From Thermoleophilia bacterium (lineage in GTDB: Bacteria; Actinomycetota; Thermoleophilia; Gaiellales; Gaiellaceae): a DNA stretch of 27,354 bases. Both the position numbers and the translations under genes were made by a program. Positions 14,917 to 21,420 of this stretch are shown one piece after another. The DNA lies in contig JACVRM010000006.1 of the NCBI GenBank assembly GCA_014534415.1, positions 1 through 27,354 of the forward strand. The letters are read 5' to 3'. Below the pieces are notes generated by a model that saw nothing but the letters and a program-made list of their open reading frames with translations, was not told where the DNA came from and ran no database searches. Every line of letters begins with the position of its first letter. Positions within the stretch are counted from its first letter, which is position 1.

Positions 14917-16851
14917 CTAGCGCCAGTCGACGGAGACGACCTCGACGGGCTGCTCGAAGCCTTTGAGCGTCTCGGCACGCGGCTCCGAGAGCCGGAACGC
15001 CGTGCCGACTCCGTCGAGCGTGTCTCGGCTGACCAGTATCTCGGCGGCGGTCGCCGCGGCGCCGATGCGCGCGGCGGTGTGCACGCCCTGCCCCCCGTAG
15101 TCGGTGAGGTGCGCGCCGGTATGGAACGCGCCGCCTGTGTGCACCCCGATTCGGATGTCGGGCGCGACGATCTCGGCGGCGAGCGCCCGCTGGATCGCGA
15201 CGGCGGCCCCGATCGCCGCCTTCGGGTTGTCGAATGCGACGAAGAAGCCGTCGCCCGTCTGCTTGATCACCTCACCGCCGTTCTCGACGATCCGCTCGCG
15301 AAGGAGCTCGTCGTGCCGGGCGAGCAGCTTCCTCCATTTCTCGTCCCCGAGCGTCTCGAGCAGCTTCGTGGAGTCGACGATGTCCGTGAAGACGAATGTG
15401 CGGCGCGCCTCGAGCCTGCCGAGCAGCTCCTTGACACGCTCCTCGTCGAGCCGGGCTCCCAGGCGCTCGAACGCCGCGAGTGCCGCTTCAAGCTCGGTCG
15501 TGGCCGCGTGCTCGTCACCCTGGCGCCGGAAGGCGATGCCGAGCAGCATCCGCGCCTGCGCGGTTTCGTACGGCGCGCCGACGCGCTGCCACTCGTCGCG
15601 AGCTCGTTGGAGACACCGGCCGGCTCCTTCGGGGTCGTTCTCGGCGAGCTTGATCTGGCCGAACGCGAAGTGGACGGTTGCGTCGAATGCCGGCGCCCGG
15701 CGGCCGCCGATCTTGTAGGAGTCGACGATGCCCTCCAGCTCGTCCGCCGCAGCGCGGGCCGTCTTGAGGTCCGAGGCGGCAATCGCGATCTCGACGTGGG
15801 CGGGAAGGCGCCGGAGACGCGACAACGGATCATCGATTTCCTGGAGCGCGCGCATGATCCCGGCCACCGCGCTGTCGACCTTCCCTTCGACGAGACGAAG
15901 GAGCGCGAGCCCCGGCTGCGGGTCGCGTCCAAGCTCGTTCGCGCGCCGATACGCCTCTTCGGCAGCGGCGAAGTCGCCGAGCCGACGACGAACCTCGCCG
16001 ATCTCGTAGTACCCGCCGGCGGTGACGGAGCGCTCGAAGTCATGAAGTTCCTCACACGCTTCGACCGCCTGCTTCTCCGCACCGAGCAGGTCGCCTCGCA
16101 GCCGCATGATCTCGGCACGGTGGATGCGGCAAGCGCCCGGGAAGCCGCTTACATCGAGGCGGTCGCACCACCGGTTCGCGGCTTCCGTCCACTCGGCGGC
16201 GCGCCGGTAGTCGCCGAGGTCCTGGCACGAGCTGATCGTCATGCAGTAGACGAGACCCGTTGCGTACGGTTGGAGCTCGCCGCAAACGGCGGCCGCGTTC
16301 GCCTCGTCGAGTAGCGCCAGACCGTCCTCGACGTCGCCGCGCTTGACGAGCGCGCGCGCCTTTCCTGTGAGCGCCAGCACCTGCGTATCGCGGTCTCCGA
16401 AGCGTCGACCGTGCTCGTAGGCGAGCTCGAAGTTCGCCAGGGCTTCGGACAACTCTCCCTCGCCGAACAGCGCGTTGATGGCGCGTGTGAGCGCCAGCAA
16501 TCCGTGCTCGAGCGCGTCCGGTTCGGCCTCGAGCAGGCGTTCTGCGCTGGCAAACCAGCCGTGAGAGACGGCGAACGCGCCGCGCCCTGAATGATCCCAC
16601 GAGAGCGTGAGCGCGATGCGCGCCGCGCTCAGCTTGTCGCCGGCGGCCGCGTAGCCGGCGTACGCGCGCTCGCGTAGTCCGATCGCCTCTTCGAGCTTGC
16701 CTGTCCACCACGCCGCGTCGGCGAAGCTCTCCAGATCGTGCGGCGTCAAGTCACGCTGGTCGAAGCCCGAGTAAGCGCTGTACGTCTCGCGCCACGCGTG
16801 GCGCGACGCGGCGTTCCGTGCGGCATCAAGAGAGTCGAGTACCTGTGACAT
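14917..16851 (-). CDS. TPR-repeat protein fused to C-terminal class III cyclase domain
   Basis: The product is 644 residues from ATG 16851; the frame is open further upstream but that part is antisense to the SIS gene. Residues 1-480 are helical TPR-like repeats, for example EEAIGLRERAYAGYAAAGD, AAEEAYRRANELG and AAFERLGARLDEERVKEL, likely a protein-interaction or sensing scaffold. The cyclase domain (483-644) has metal Asp490 (FVFTDIVDST), Lys530 and Asp534 (VIKQTGDGFFVAF), Asp584 (DYGG) and Arg595. The usual Asn is His591 (GVHTAAR), as in many actinobacterial cyclase-domain regulators with a VHxAAR motif. Catalysis is uncertain. There is no membrane helix or DNA-binding domain. It is divergent from the SIS gene, and a 7-bp inverted repeat covers its start codon. 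Confidence 0.88.
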   Translation of the reverse strand: MSQVLDSLDAARNAASRHAWRETYSAYSGFDQRDLTPHDLESFADAAWWTGKLEEAIGLRERAYAGYAAAGDKLSAARIALTLSWDHSGRGAFAVSHGWFASAERLLEAEPDALEHGLLALTRAINALFGEGELSEALANFELAYEHGRRFGDRDTQVLALTGKARALVKRGDVEDGLALLDEANAAAVCGELQPYATGLVYCMTISSCQDLGDYRRAAEWTEAANRWCDRLDVSGFPGACRIHRAEIMRLRGDLLGAEKQAVEACEELHDFERSVTAGGYYEIGEVRRRLGDFAAAEEAYRRANELGRDPQPGLALLRLVEGKVDSAVAGIMRALQEIDDPLSRLRRLPAHVEIAIAASDLKTARAAADELEGIVDSYKIGGRRAPAFDATVHFAFGQIKLAENDPEGAGRCLQRARDEWQRVGAPYETAQARMLLGIAFRRQGDEHAATTELEAALAAFERLGARLDEERVKELLGRLEARRTFVFTDIVDSTKLLETLGDEKWRKLLARHDELLRERIVENGGEVIKQTGDGFFVAFDNPKAAIGAAVAIQRALAAEIVAPDIRIGVHTGGAFHTGAHLTDYGGQGVHTAARIGAAATAAEILVSRDTLDGVGTAFRLSEPRAETLKGFEQPVEVVSVDWR

Positions 16852-16872
16852 CGGCTTCGTTTCATTGTCACA
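16844..16872. promoter_or_regulatory. Inverted repeat TGTGACA-N15-TGTCACA across the TPR-cyclase start
   Basis: TGTGACA (16844-16850) and TGTCACA (16866-16872) are perfect 7-bp inverted repeats with centres 22 bp apart, about two helical turns. They span the ATG at 16851-16849. TGTGA is the CRP-family half-site, but the usual spacer is 6 bp, so this is not a standard CRP box. On the minus strand GACAAT (16869-16864) could act as a -10 for a nearly leaderless transcript. Confidence 0.4.
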
Positions 16873-16938
16873 CGCGGTCCGCGGCAGCGCCAGTCCCGCG
16901 GCAGCCGACGGCAACGGCGAAGCGCTAGCGTCGAGACG

Positions 16939-17946
16939 GTGCGGAAGCTCGAGGAGACGGCGGTCTGGCGGGAGGCTCGTGCGATTCCCGAAGCGCTCGA
17001 GCGAACGGTCGAGGCCGCGCGAGGGATCGACGACGTGGCAGCACTCGTCGCCGGGCGCAAGCGCGTCGTGGTCACGGGCAACGGCGCCTCGTACTACGCC
17101 GCGCTTGCGCTGTGGCTCGCCTCGCTCGACAACGAGACGTCGCCGGTGGACGTCGTTGCGATCCCTGCCGGCCTGCTCGCTGGCGGCGAGTTTGCCTGGC
17201 GCTCGGGCGACGTGCTGCTCGCGATCTCGTCGTCGGGCGAGTTGCGCGACGTCGTCGAGGCGATTCGCGCGAGCCCGCCCGTTCCGGTCGCCGCGATCAC
17301 CGCGACCGCCGACTCGACGATCGCGCGCGCCGCCACAGCGGTCGCGGTCGTCCACGTCGAGCGCCAGACGGCGTTGACGCATACGCAGGCGTTCTGCGGG
17401 AACGTCCTCACGGCGCTTTCGGTCGGGGCGCGGCTCTGCGACGACACCCTTCTCGACCGCGCGATCCGCTCGGCGCCGAGCGCCGTTCGGCGCGCGCTCG
17501 CGCTCGCCGGCGACTGGGCCGGGCGCGTCGCCGACCAGGAGCCGTCGCCCCGCGCGGCGATCGTGCTCGGCAGCCGGCACGCGTGGCCGGCCGCGCTGGA
17601 GGCAGCGCTCCTGCTCAAGGAGGTGGCGCGGATCCCGAGCGAGGGCCACGAGAGCCGTGAGGGCGCGACATCGGGGATGTACGCGCTCGCGCGCGGGCAG
17701 CTCGCAGTCAGCCTGCCTACGGCCGACGATCCCTTGCTCGAGGAGGCGGAAGCGACATGCGCCGGAACCGGCGCGACCGTCGTCCGCGCCCCGGGTGGGG
17801 AACTCGCCGATCCCCGGCTCGCGGCGATCACGACCTTTCCGGCGGCACTCGCCCTCGCGGTCGAGCTCGGCCTGCGCGCCGGCCACGACGTCGACGCGCC
17901 CGGCTGGGCCGACGCCTACTACGCGACCGCGCGAGTCACAGAATGA
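16939..17946 (+). CDS. SIS-domain sugar isomerase/deaminase-like protein (GlmS-C/AgaS type)
   Basis: The 335-residue protein has two SIS domains, the layout of the GlmS isomerase half, AgaS and FrlB. The first includes VVVTGNGASYYAALALWLA (44-62, sugar-phosphate P-loop) and LLAISSSGELRDVVEAIR (93-110). The second includes AAIVLGSRHAWPAALEAALL and LKEVARIPSEGHESREGATSG. In GlmS the latter segment contains Glu and His-Gly-Pro; here the HGP equivalent is absent, so a deaminase, deglycase or other activity is as likely as glucosamine-6-phosphate isomerisation. There is no glutaminase domain. The start is GTG 16939. Together with the genes from 18021 on it suggests aminosugar or amino-cyclitol metabolism, which is inference. 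Confidence 0.85.
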   Translation: MRKLEETAVWREARAIPEALERTVEAARGIDDVAALVAGRKRVVVTGNGASYYAALALWLASLDNETSPVDVVAIPAGLLAGGEFAWRSGDVLLAISSSGELRDVVEAIRASPPVPVAAITATADSTIARAATAVAVVHVERQTALTHTQAFCGNVLTALSVGARLCDDTLLDRAIRSAPSAVRRALALAGDWAGRVADQEPSPRAAIVLGSRHAWPAALEAALLLKEVARIPSEGHESREGATSGMYALARGQLAVSLPTADDPLLEEAEATCAGTGATVVRAPGGELADPRLAAITTFPAALALAVELGLRAGHDVDAPGWADAYYATARVTE

Positions 17947-17981
17947 GACCGTGCCCCGCGGGACGGCGCTTCTTTCCTACC

Positions 17982-18041
17982 GGCGAGCCGGTGCAGGCGA
18001 CCGCCCGGGCGTCCTGCAAGTCAGGCGCCGACCGGCTCGCC
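17982..18041. terminator. Nested inverted repeats between convergent SIS1 and gfo genes
   Basis: GGCGAGCCGGT (17982-17992) and ACCGGCTCGCC (18031-18041) are perfect 11-bp inverted repeats. Inside them TGCAGG (17992-17997) pairs with CCTGCA (18013-18018), enclosing the palindrome CGCCCGGGCG. The right outer arm lies within the last codons of the gfo gene. The position between convergent stops suggests a bidirectional terminator, though there is no T-run. Confidence 0.45.
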
Positions 18042-19235
18042 CGCGGTGACCACGTCCTCGAACGCGCCCGTCTCCTCGTCCTTGAGGATCATCTTGAGGC
18101 GGCCGTCCGGCATCTTCTCCTGCTTGATGACCGTCCTGCCCTCGTACTCGCGTCGCTCGCGCGCGATGCGCTCGACTCCGGCGCCGCGCCAGTCCGCGAG
18201 CTCCACCGGCTCCCAGCTTCCCGTCGCGGCCGAGCGGTAGCACGCATCCATCACCGCGTTGACGACGTACCCGTCGTAGAACGTCTCCATCGGCTGCCGG
18301 CCTTCGTCCAGCGCGTCGAACATGTCGGTGAACATGTCGACGTAGCCGAGCTCGGACACCTCGTCGCCGACCGGGAAGAGCCAGCCGCTCGTCGACTCGG
18401 CCTTCTCGGCCACGTAGTCCGCTCCCTCGCCTGAGGCGAACATCTCGAACCCGGTCCGCAGGAAGTGATTCGCCCAGATGGTGCCCTCCGTGCCGGCCAC
18501 CTCGTCGCGGAGATCCATGCCGCCGCGGAAGGTCCAGCTCACCTCGAACTGGCCGATCGCCCCGCTCTCGAACCTGATCAGCGCGATCGCATTGTCCTCC
18601 GCCTCGATCGGATGCACCAGCGTGTCCATCCAGCAGAACACCTCCAGCGGCCGGTTCTGCTTGCCCATGTAGTTGCGGATGATCTCGATGCAGTGACAGC
18701 CGAGGTCCACGATCGCGCCGCCGCCTGCCTGCTTCGCATCCCAGAACCAGGCGCTGTGCGGTCCCGGGTGCGTTTCGCGCGACCTGGCCCAGGTAACCGT
18801 CCCGATCTGGCCCGTCTCGACCGCCTTCAACGCCTTGAGCGTCTTCGGCGTGTAACAGAGGTCCTCGAGGTAGCCCGCGAAGAGCCCCGCGCGCTCGACG
18901 GTGTCGAGCATTCGCCTGGCCTCGTCGGAGTTGCGGGCGAGCGGCTTCGTGCAGAGCACGGCCTTCCCGTGGGCGGCGCAGAGCTCGACCGCCTCGGCGT
19001 GGAGGTGGTTGGGCACGCCGATCACGACGACGTCCGTCTCGGCATCCGCGACGGCCTCTTCGAGATCGGTCGCCCAACGCGCTACGCCGTTGTCCCGAGC
19101 GAACGACTGGGCGCGTTCCGGCGAGCGCGAGTAGACGACCTCCACGCGGTCGCGATTGCGTTGCCCGTGCAGCGTCTGCGTGTAGAAGAGCCCGATCAGC
19201 CCGGTCCCGAGCATGGTCACGCGATGGCCCGTCAC
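18021..19235 (-). CDS. Gfo/Idh/MocA-family NAD(P)-dependent oxidoreductase
   Basis: The product is 404 residues from GTG 19235, which has an excellent Shine-Dalgarno (GAGGGGAGG) a few bases upstream. The N-terminal Rossmann domain opens [17 protein letters not shown] (GxGxxG). The family motif usually written E-K-P is T-K-P here (AVLCTKPLA, near residue 98). The C-terminal domain has [19 protein letters not shown] around residue 175, with the conserved Asp and His of the substrate site. The family oxidises sugars, inositols and their derivatives. The long C-terminal tail ([19 protein letters not shown]) is not part of the standard fold. It is on the opposite strand to the transporter genes but shares a promoter region with SIS2, so it very likely serves the same pathway. 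Substrate is unknown. Confidence 0.9.
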   Translation of the reverse strand: MTGHRVTMLGTGLIGLFYTQTLHGQRNRDRVEVVYSRSPERAQSFARDNGVARWATDLEEAVADAETDVVVIGVPNHLHAEAVELCAAHGKAVLCTKPLARNSDEARRMLDTVERAGLFAGYLEDLCYTPKTLKALKAVETGQIGTVTWARSRETHPGPHSAWFWDAKQAGGGAIVDLGCHCIEIIRNYMGKQNRPLEVFCWMDTLVHPIEAEDNAIALIRFESGAIGQFEVSWTFRGGMDLRDEVAGTEGTIWANHFLRTGFEMFASGEGADYVAEKAESTSGWLFPVGDEVSELGYVDMFTDMFDALDEGRQPMETFYDGYVVNAVMDACYRSAATGSWEPVELADWRGAGVERIARERREYEGRTVIKQEKMPDGRLKMILKDEETGAFEDVVTAGEPVGA

Positions 19236-19264
19236 GTCTGCCTCCCCTCGCTCGCGCGCGCCGC

Positions 19265-19293
19265 TTGACGGCGGCACGGCACGTCTTTAGCGT
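19265..19293 (+). promoter_or_regulatory. Candidate promoter of the SIS2-ABC transporter operon
   Basis: TTGACG (19265-19270) and TAGCGT (19288-19293) are 17 bp apart and would start transcription near 19300, about 54 bp before the GTG of SIS2. The -10 is poor, so this is tentative. Confidence 0.35.
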
Positions 19294-19310
19294 CACCGAT
19301 CTGTCGAAAC

Positions 19311-19318
19311 GTCTATAC
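19311..19318. promoter_or_regulatory. Candidate HutC/GntR-type operator GTCTATAC
   Basis: The octamer fits GT-N-TA-N-AC, the core described for the HutC subfamily of GntR regulators (including aminosugar repressors of the DasR/NagR kind). It overlaps the -10 of the gfo promoter and lies just after the predicted SIS2 start site. The 9-mer ACGTCT(T/A)TA also occurs twice nearby, at 19281-19289 and 19309-19317. An eight-base match alone is weak. Confidence 0.4.
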
Positions 19319-19340
19319 AGCTTCGTGCGGCGCGCCTCAA
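19312..19340 (-). promoter_or_regulatory. Candidate sigma-70-type promoter of the gfo gene
   Basis: On the minus strand TTGAGG (19340-19335) and TATAGA (19317-19312) are separated by exactly 17 bp. Transcription would begin near 19305, leaving a leader of about 70 nt before GTG 19235. It is the best -35/-10 pair I found in the window. Confidence 0.55.
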
Positions 19341-19353
19341 CTCGGATAGCGGC

Positions 19354-20187
19354 GTGACGGCGGCAGGCGGCCGCTACCTGGAGGCGGCGGGCGAGCTGCT
19401 GCGGCGCGTCCACGACACCCAGGGTGAGAGCATCGCGGACGCAAGCCGTCGCTGCGCCGACGCGATCGCCGCCGACGGGCTCGTCCACCTGTTCGGCAGC
19501 GGCCACTCGCGGATCCCCGTCGAGGAGATGTTCCCGCGGTACGGCTCCTTCCCGGGTTTCAACCCGATCGTCGAGCTCTCGATGACGTTCCACACGCAGG
19601 TGGTCGGCGCGAACGGCCAGCGGCAGGCGATGTTCATCGAGCGGGTCGAGGGGCTCGCCGAGAGGATCCTTGCCAACTTCGTGCTCGCGCCGCCGGACGT
19701 GATGGTCGTCTTCAGTGTGGGCGGGATGACCGCGGTCCCCATCGAGATGGCTCAGGGGGCACGCCAGCGCGGCTTGCCCGTCGTCGCCGTGACGTCGGTC
19801 GCGCAGTCGCTCGCGCGACAGCCGACGCATAGTTCGGGAACGCGCTTGCTGGATCACGCGGACGTCGTCGTGGATCTGTGCACGCCGGTCGGCGACGCGC
19901 TGATCACGGTGGACGGGCTGGATGCGCCGATCTCGCCCGGGTCGACCCTGGTAGCCGTCGCGATCGCGAACGAGATGAAGGCGCAGACGGCCATGCTGCT
20001 CCAGGAGCGGGGCGCGCTGCCGCCGGTCCTGACCAGCCCGGCACTCGTCGGCCGCGAGGCGTCCGCGGCGCTCTTCGATGCCGCGTACGGCGAGCACGCC
20101 CGGCGTCTGGCCCGCGCGCTCAGCAGTCGGCAACCGGGCGCTCGCGCCGCGCCGGACGGCGCCACGTCGCCCGCGATTGGCCTCTAG
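19354..20187 (+). CDS. SIS-domain sugar-phosphate protein of UPF0309 type
   Basis: The 277-residue protein has a single SIS domain. The phosphosugar P-loop is LVHLFGSGHSRIPVEEMFPR (42-61), followed by VMVVFSVGGMTAVPIEMA near 113 and VTSVAQSLARQPTHSSGTRL near 147. The later DVVVDLCTPVGDALITVDG is typical of the UPF0309/DUF2529-like group, related to N-acetylmuramate-6-phosphate etherase. From memory, a Streptomyces member of this group has been reported as an N-acetylglucosamine-6-phosphate dehydratase; I cannot verify that here. The start is GTG 19354. It is the first gene of the transporter operon, 92 bp before the binding-protein gene, so its substrate is probably derived from the imported compound. 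Confidence 0.85.
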   Translation: MTAAGGRYLEAAGELLRRVHDTQGESIADASRRCADAIAADGLVHLFGSGHSRIPVEEMFPRYGSFPGFNPIVELSMTFHTQVVGANGQRQAMFIERVEGLAERILANFVLAPPDVMVVFSVGGMTAVPIEMAQGARQRGLPVVAVTSVAQSLARQPTHSSGTRLLDHADVVVDLCTPVGDALITVDGLDAPISPGSTLVAVAIANEMKAQTAMLLQERGALPPVLTSPALVGREASAALFDAAYGEHARRLARALSSRQPGARAAPDGATSPAIGL

Positions 20188-20236
20188 CAGGAAGGAGCAT
20201 TCTGGCGTAGGTTTGGAGCCACTCTACGAGTCCCCC

Positions 20237-20251
20237 GCGCCGGCTCGGCGC
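20237..20251 (+). promoter_or_regulatory. Short hairpin in the leader of the binding-protein gene
   Basis: GCGCCG-GCT-CGGCGC forms a perfect 6-bp stem with a 3-nt loop, about 6 bp before the AGGAGGAGGG ribosome site. It could protect the 5' end of a processed binding-protein transcript or act as a weak attenuator after SIS2; neither is shown. Confidence 0.3.
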
Positions 20252-20279
20252 ATCGACAGGAGGAGGGAGAGCACATAGC

Positions 20280-21359
20280 ATGAGAAGTCGTCTCTCGATC
20301 GAGGGCCGGAGGCGCCGCGCTGCTGCGCTCGCGCCCGTGGCGCTCGCCGCCGTACTCGTCGTGGCCGCACTCGCGACGAGCGCATTCGCCGGTCCCGAGA
20401 AGGGCGCCGGCCAGCAGCAGTACACGATCGGCGTGTCCAACACTCTCGTCGGCAACGGGTGGCGCGAGGGGATGATCTGCTCGATCAAGGCGCAGGCGCT
20501 CAAGAGCGGTCAGGTCTCCTCGCTGAGGATCGCCCACCGCCAGACCGACACGGCCGGCCAGATCGCCGACATCCGCAGCCTGATCTCGGCCGGCGTCAAC
20601 GCGATCATCATCAACCCCTCGAGCCCCACGGCGCTCAAGCCGATCGCGGCCCAGGCGCGGGCGCGCGGGATCCAGGTCGTCTTCATCGACCAGTACGTCA
20701 ACGCGCCGGGCGCGTACAACGCGACCAATGACCAGGTCGCGTACGGTCGTCTCGGCGCCGAGTGGCTGTTCAAGAAGCTGAAGGGTCGCGGCAACGTCGT
20801 CGAGATGCGCGGCATCGCCGGCGTCCCGGCGGACACCGATCGCCACAAGGGCTTCCAGCAGGCGCTCAGGAAGTACCGGAACATCAGGGTCGTCAAGTCG
20901 GTCTTCACCGGCTGGCAGTTCGCACCGGGCGGCAAGCAGATGCTCGATCTCCTCAACTCCGGGCAGCGAGTCAACGGCGTCTGGACGTCCGGCATCGACT
21001 ACACCGTGGTCAACGCCTTCCGGACAGCCCGGAAGCCGTACGTCCCGGTCGTCGGGGCGGACAACTTCGGCTTCATCCGCCAGGTCAAGAGCCGCTACCC
21101 GAGGTTCCAGGGCGCGGCGGTGACCAATCCGTCGTCGATCGGCGGCGTCGGCGTCACGGTGGCTCTCCGGGCACTCAACAAGCAGAGCGTGCCGCGCTGG
21201 GTCAAGCTCAAGCCGGACATCTGGACGTGGCCCGCGGACAAGGCGAAGATCAACAGGTACGCGTCGCCACGTGCGCCGGCAGACGGGAGCGCGCAGATCC
21301 AGATCAACCCGTGGACGACCTACAGCCTCAGTCAATACAGGGCGTGCAAGGGGCCGTAA
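20280..21359 (+). CDS. Sugar ABC transporter substrate-binding protein (RbsB/periplasmic-binding type 1)
   Basis: The 359-residue exported protein captures the sugar outside the membrane and delivers it to the permeases. Residues 1-37 form a Sec signal peptide with a strongly basic start, hydrophobic core and Ala-Phe-Ala cleavage site. There is no lipobox cysteine. The mature part is a two-lobe type 1 binding protein: YTIGVSNTLVGNGWREGM, then IRSLISAGVNAIIINPSSP, VVFIDQYVNAPGAY, and PVVGADNFGFIRQV in the second lobe. Compared with ribose- and inositol-binding proteins the fold matches, but the pocket residues do not let me name the sugar. The start is ATG 20280 behind AGGAGGAGGG. A strong stem-loop follows the gene. 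Confidence 0.92.
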   Translation: MRSRLSIEGRRRRAAALAPVALAAVLVVAALATSAFAGPEKGAGQQQYTIGVSNTLVGNGWREGMICSIKAQALKSGQVSSLRIAHRQTDTAGQIADIRSLISAGVNAIIINPSSPTALKPIAAQARARGIQVVFIDQYVNAPGAYNATNDQVAYGRLGAEWLFKKLKGRGNVVEMRGIAGVPADTDRHKGFQQALRKYRNIRVVKSVFTGWQFAPGGKQMLDLLNSGQRVNGVWTSGIDYTVVNAFRTARKPYVPVVGADNFGFIRQVKSRYPRFQGAAVTNPSSIGGVGVTVALRALNKQSVPRWVKLKPDIWTWPADKAKINRYASPRAPADGSAQIQINPWTTYSLSQYRACKGP

Positions 21360-21377
21360 GCCCGGCACGCGGCTCGT

Positions 21378-21403
21378 GGAGGGGGCGGTTTTCCGCCCCC
21401 TCC
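21378..21403 (+). terminator. Perfect 11-bp stem-loop between binding-protein and ATPase genes
   Basis: The arms 21378-21388 (GGAGGGGGCGG) and 21393-21403 (CCGCCCCCTCC) pair completely around a TTTT loop. There is no T-run after it and the ATPase starts 17 bp later. It is therefore more likely a partial terminator or a 3'-end stabiliser that raises binding-protein mRNA above that of the membrane components. Confidence 0.75.
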
Positions 21404-21420
21404 GCGTCTCCTGCAACGGC

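Noticed and set aside
16852..17886. Open frame extending the TPR-cyclase by about 345 codons
   Set aside because: It is antisense to the SIS gene and has the low-complexity Arg/Gly composition of a high-GC shadow frame; the TPR protein begins at ATG 16851.
17977..20133. 718-codon minus-strand frame
   Set aside because: It is a shadow across gfo and SIS2, both of which have strong family motifs in other frames.
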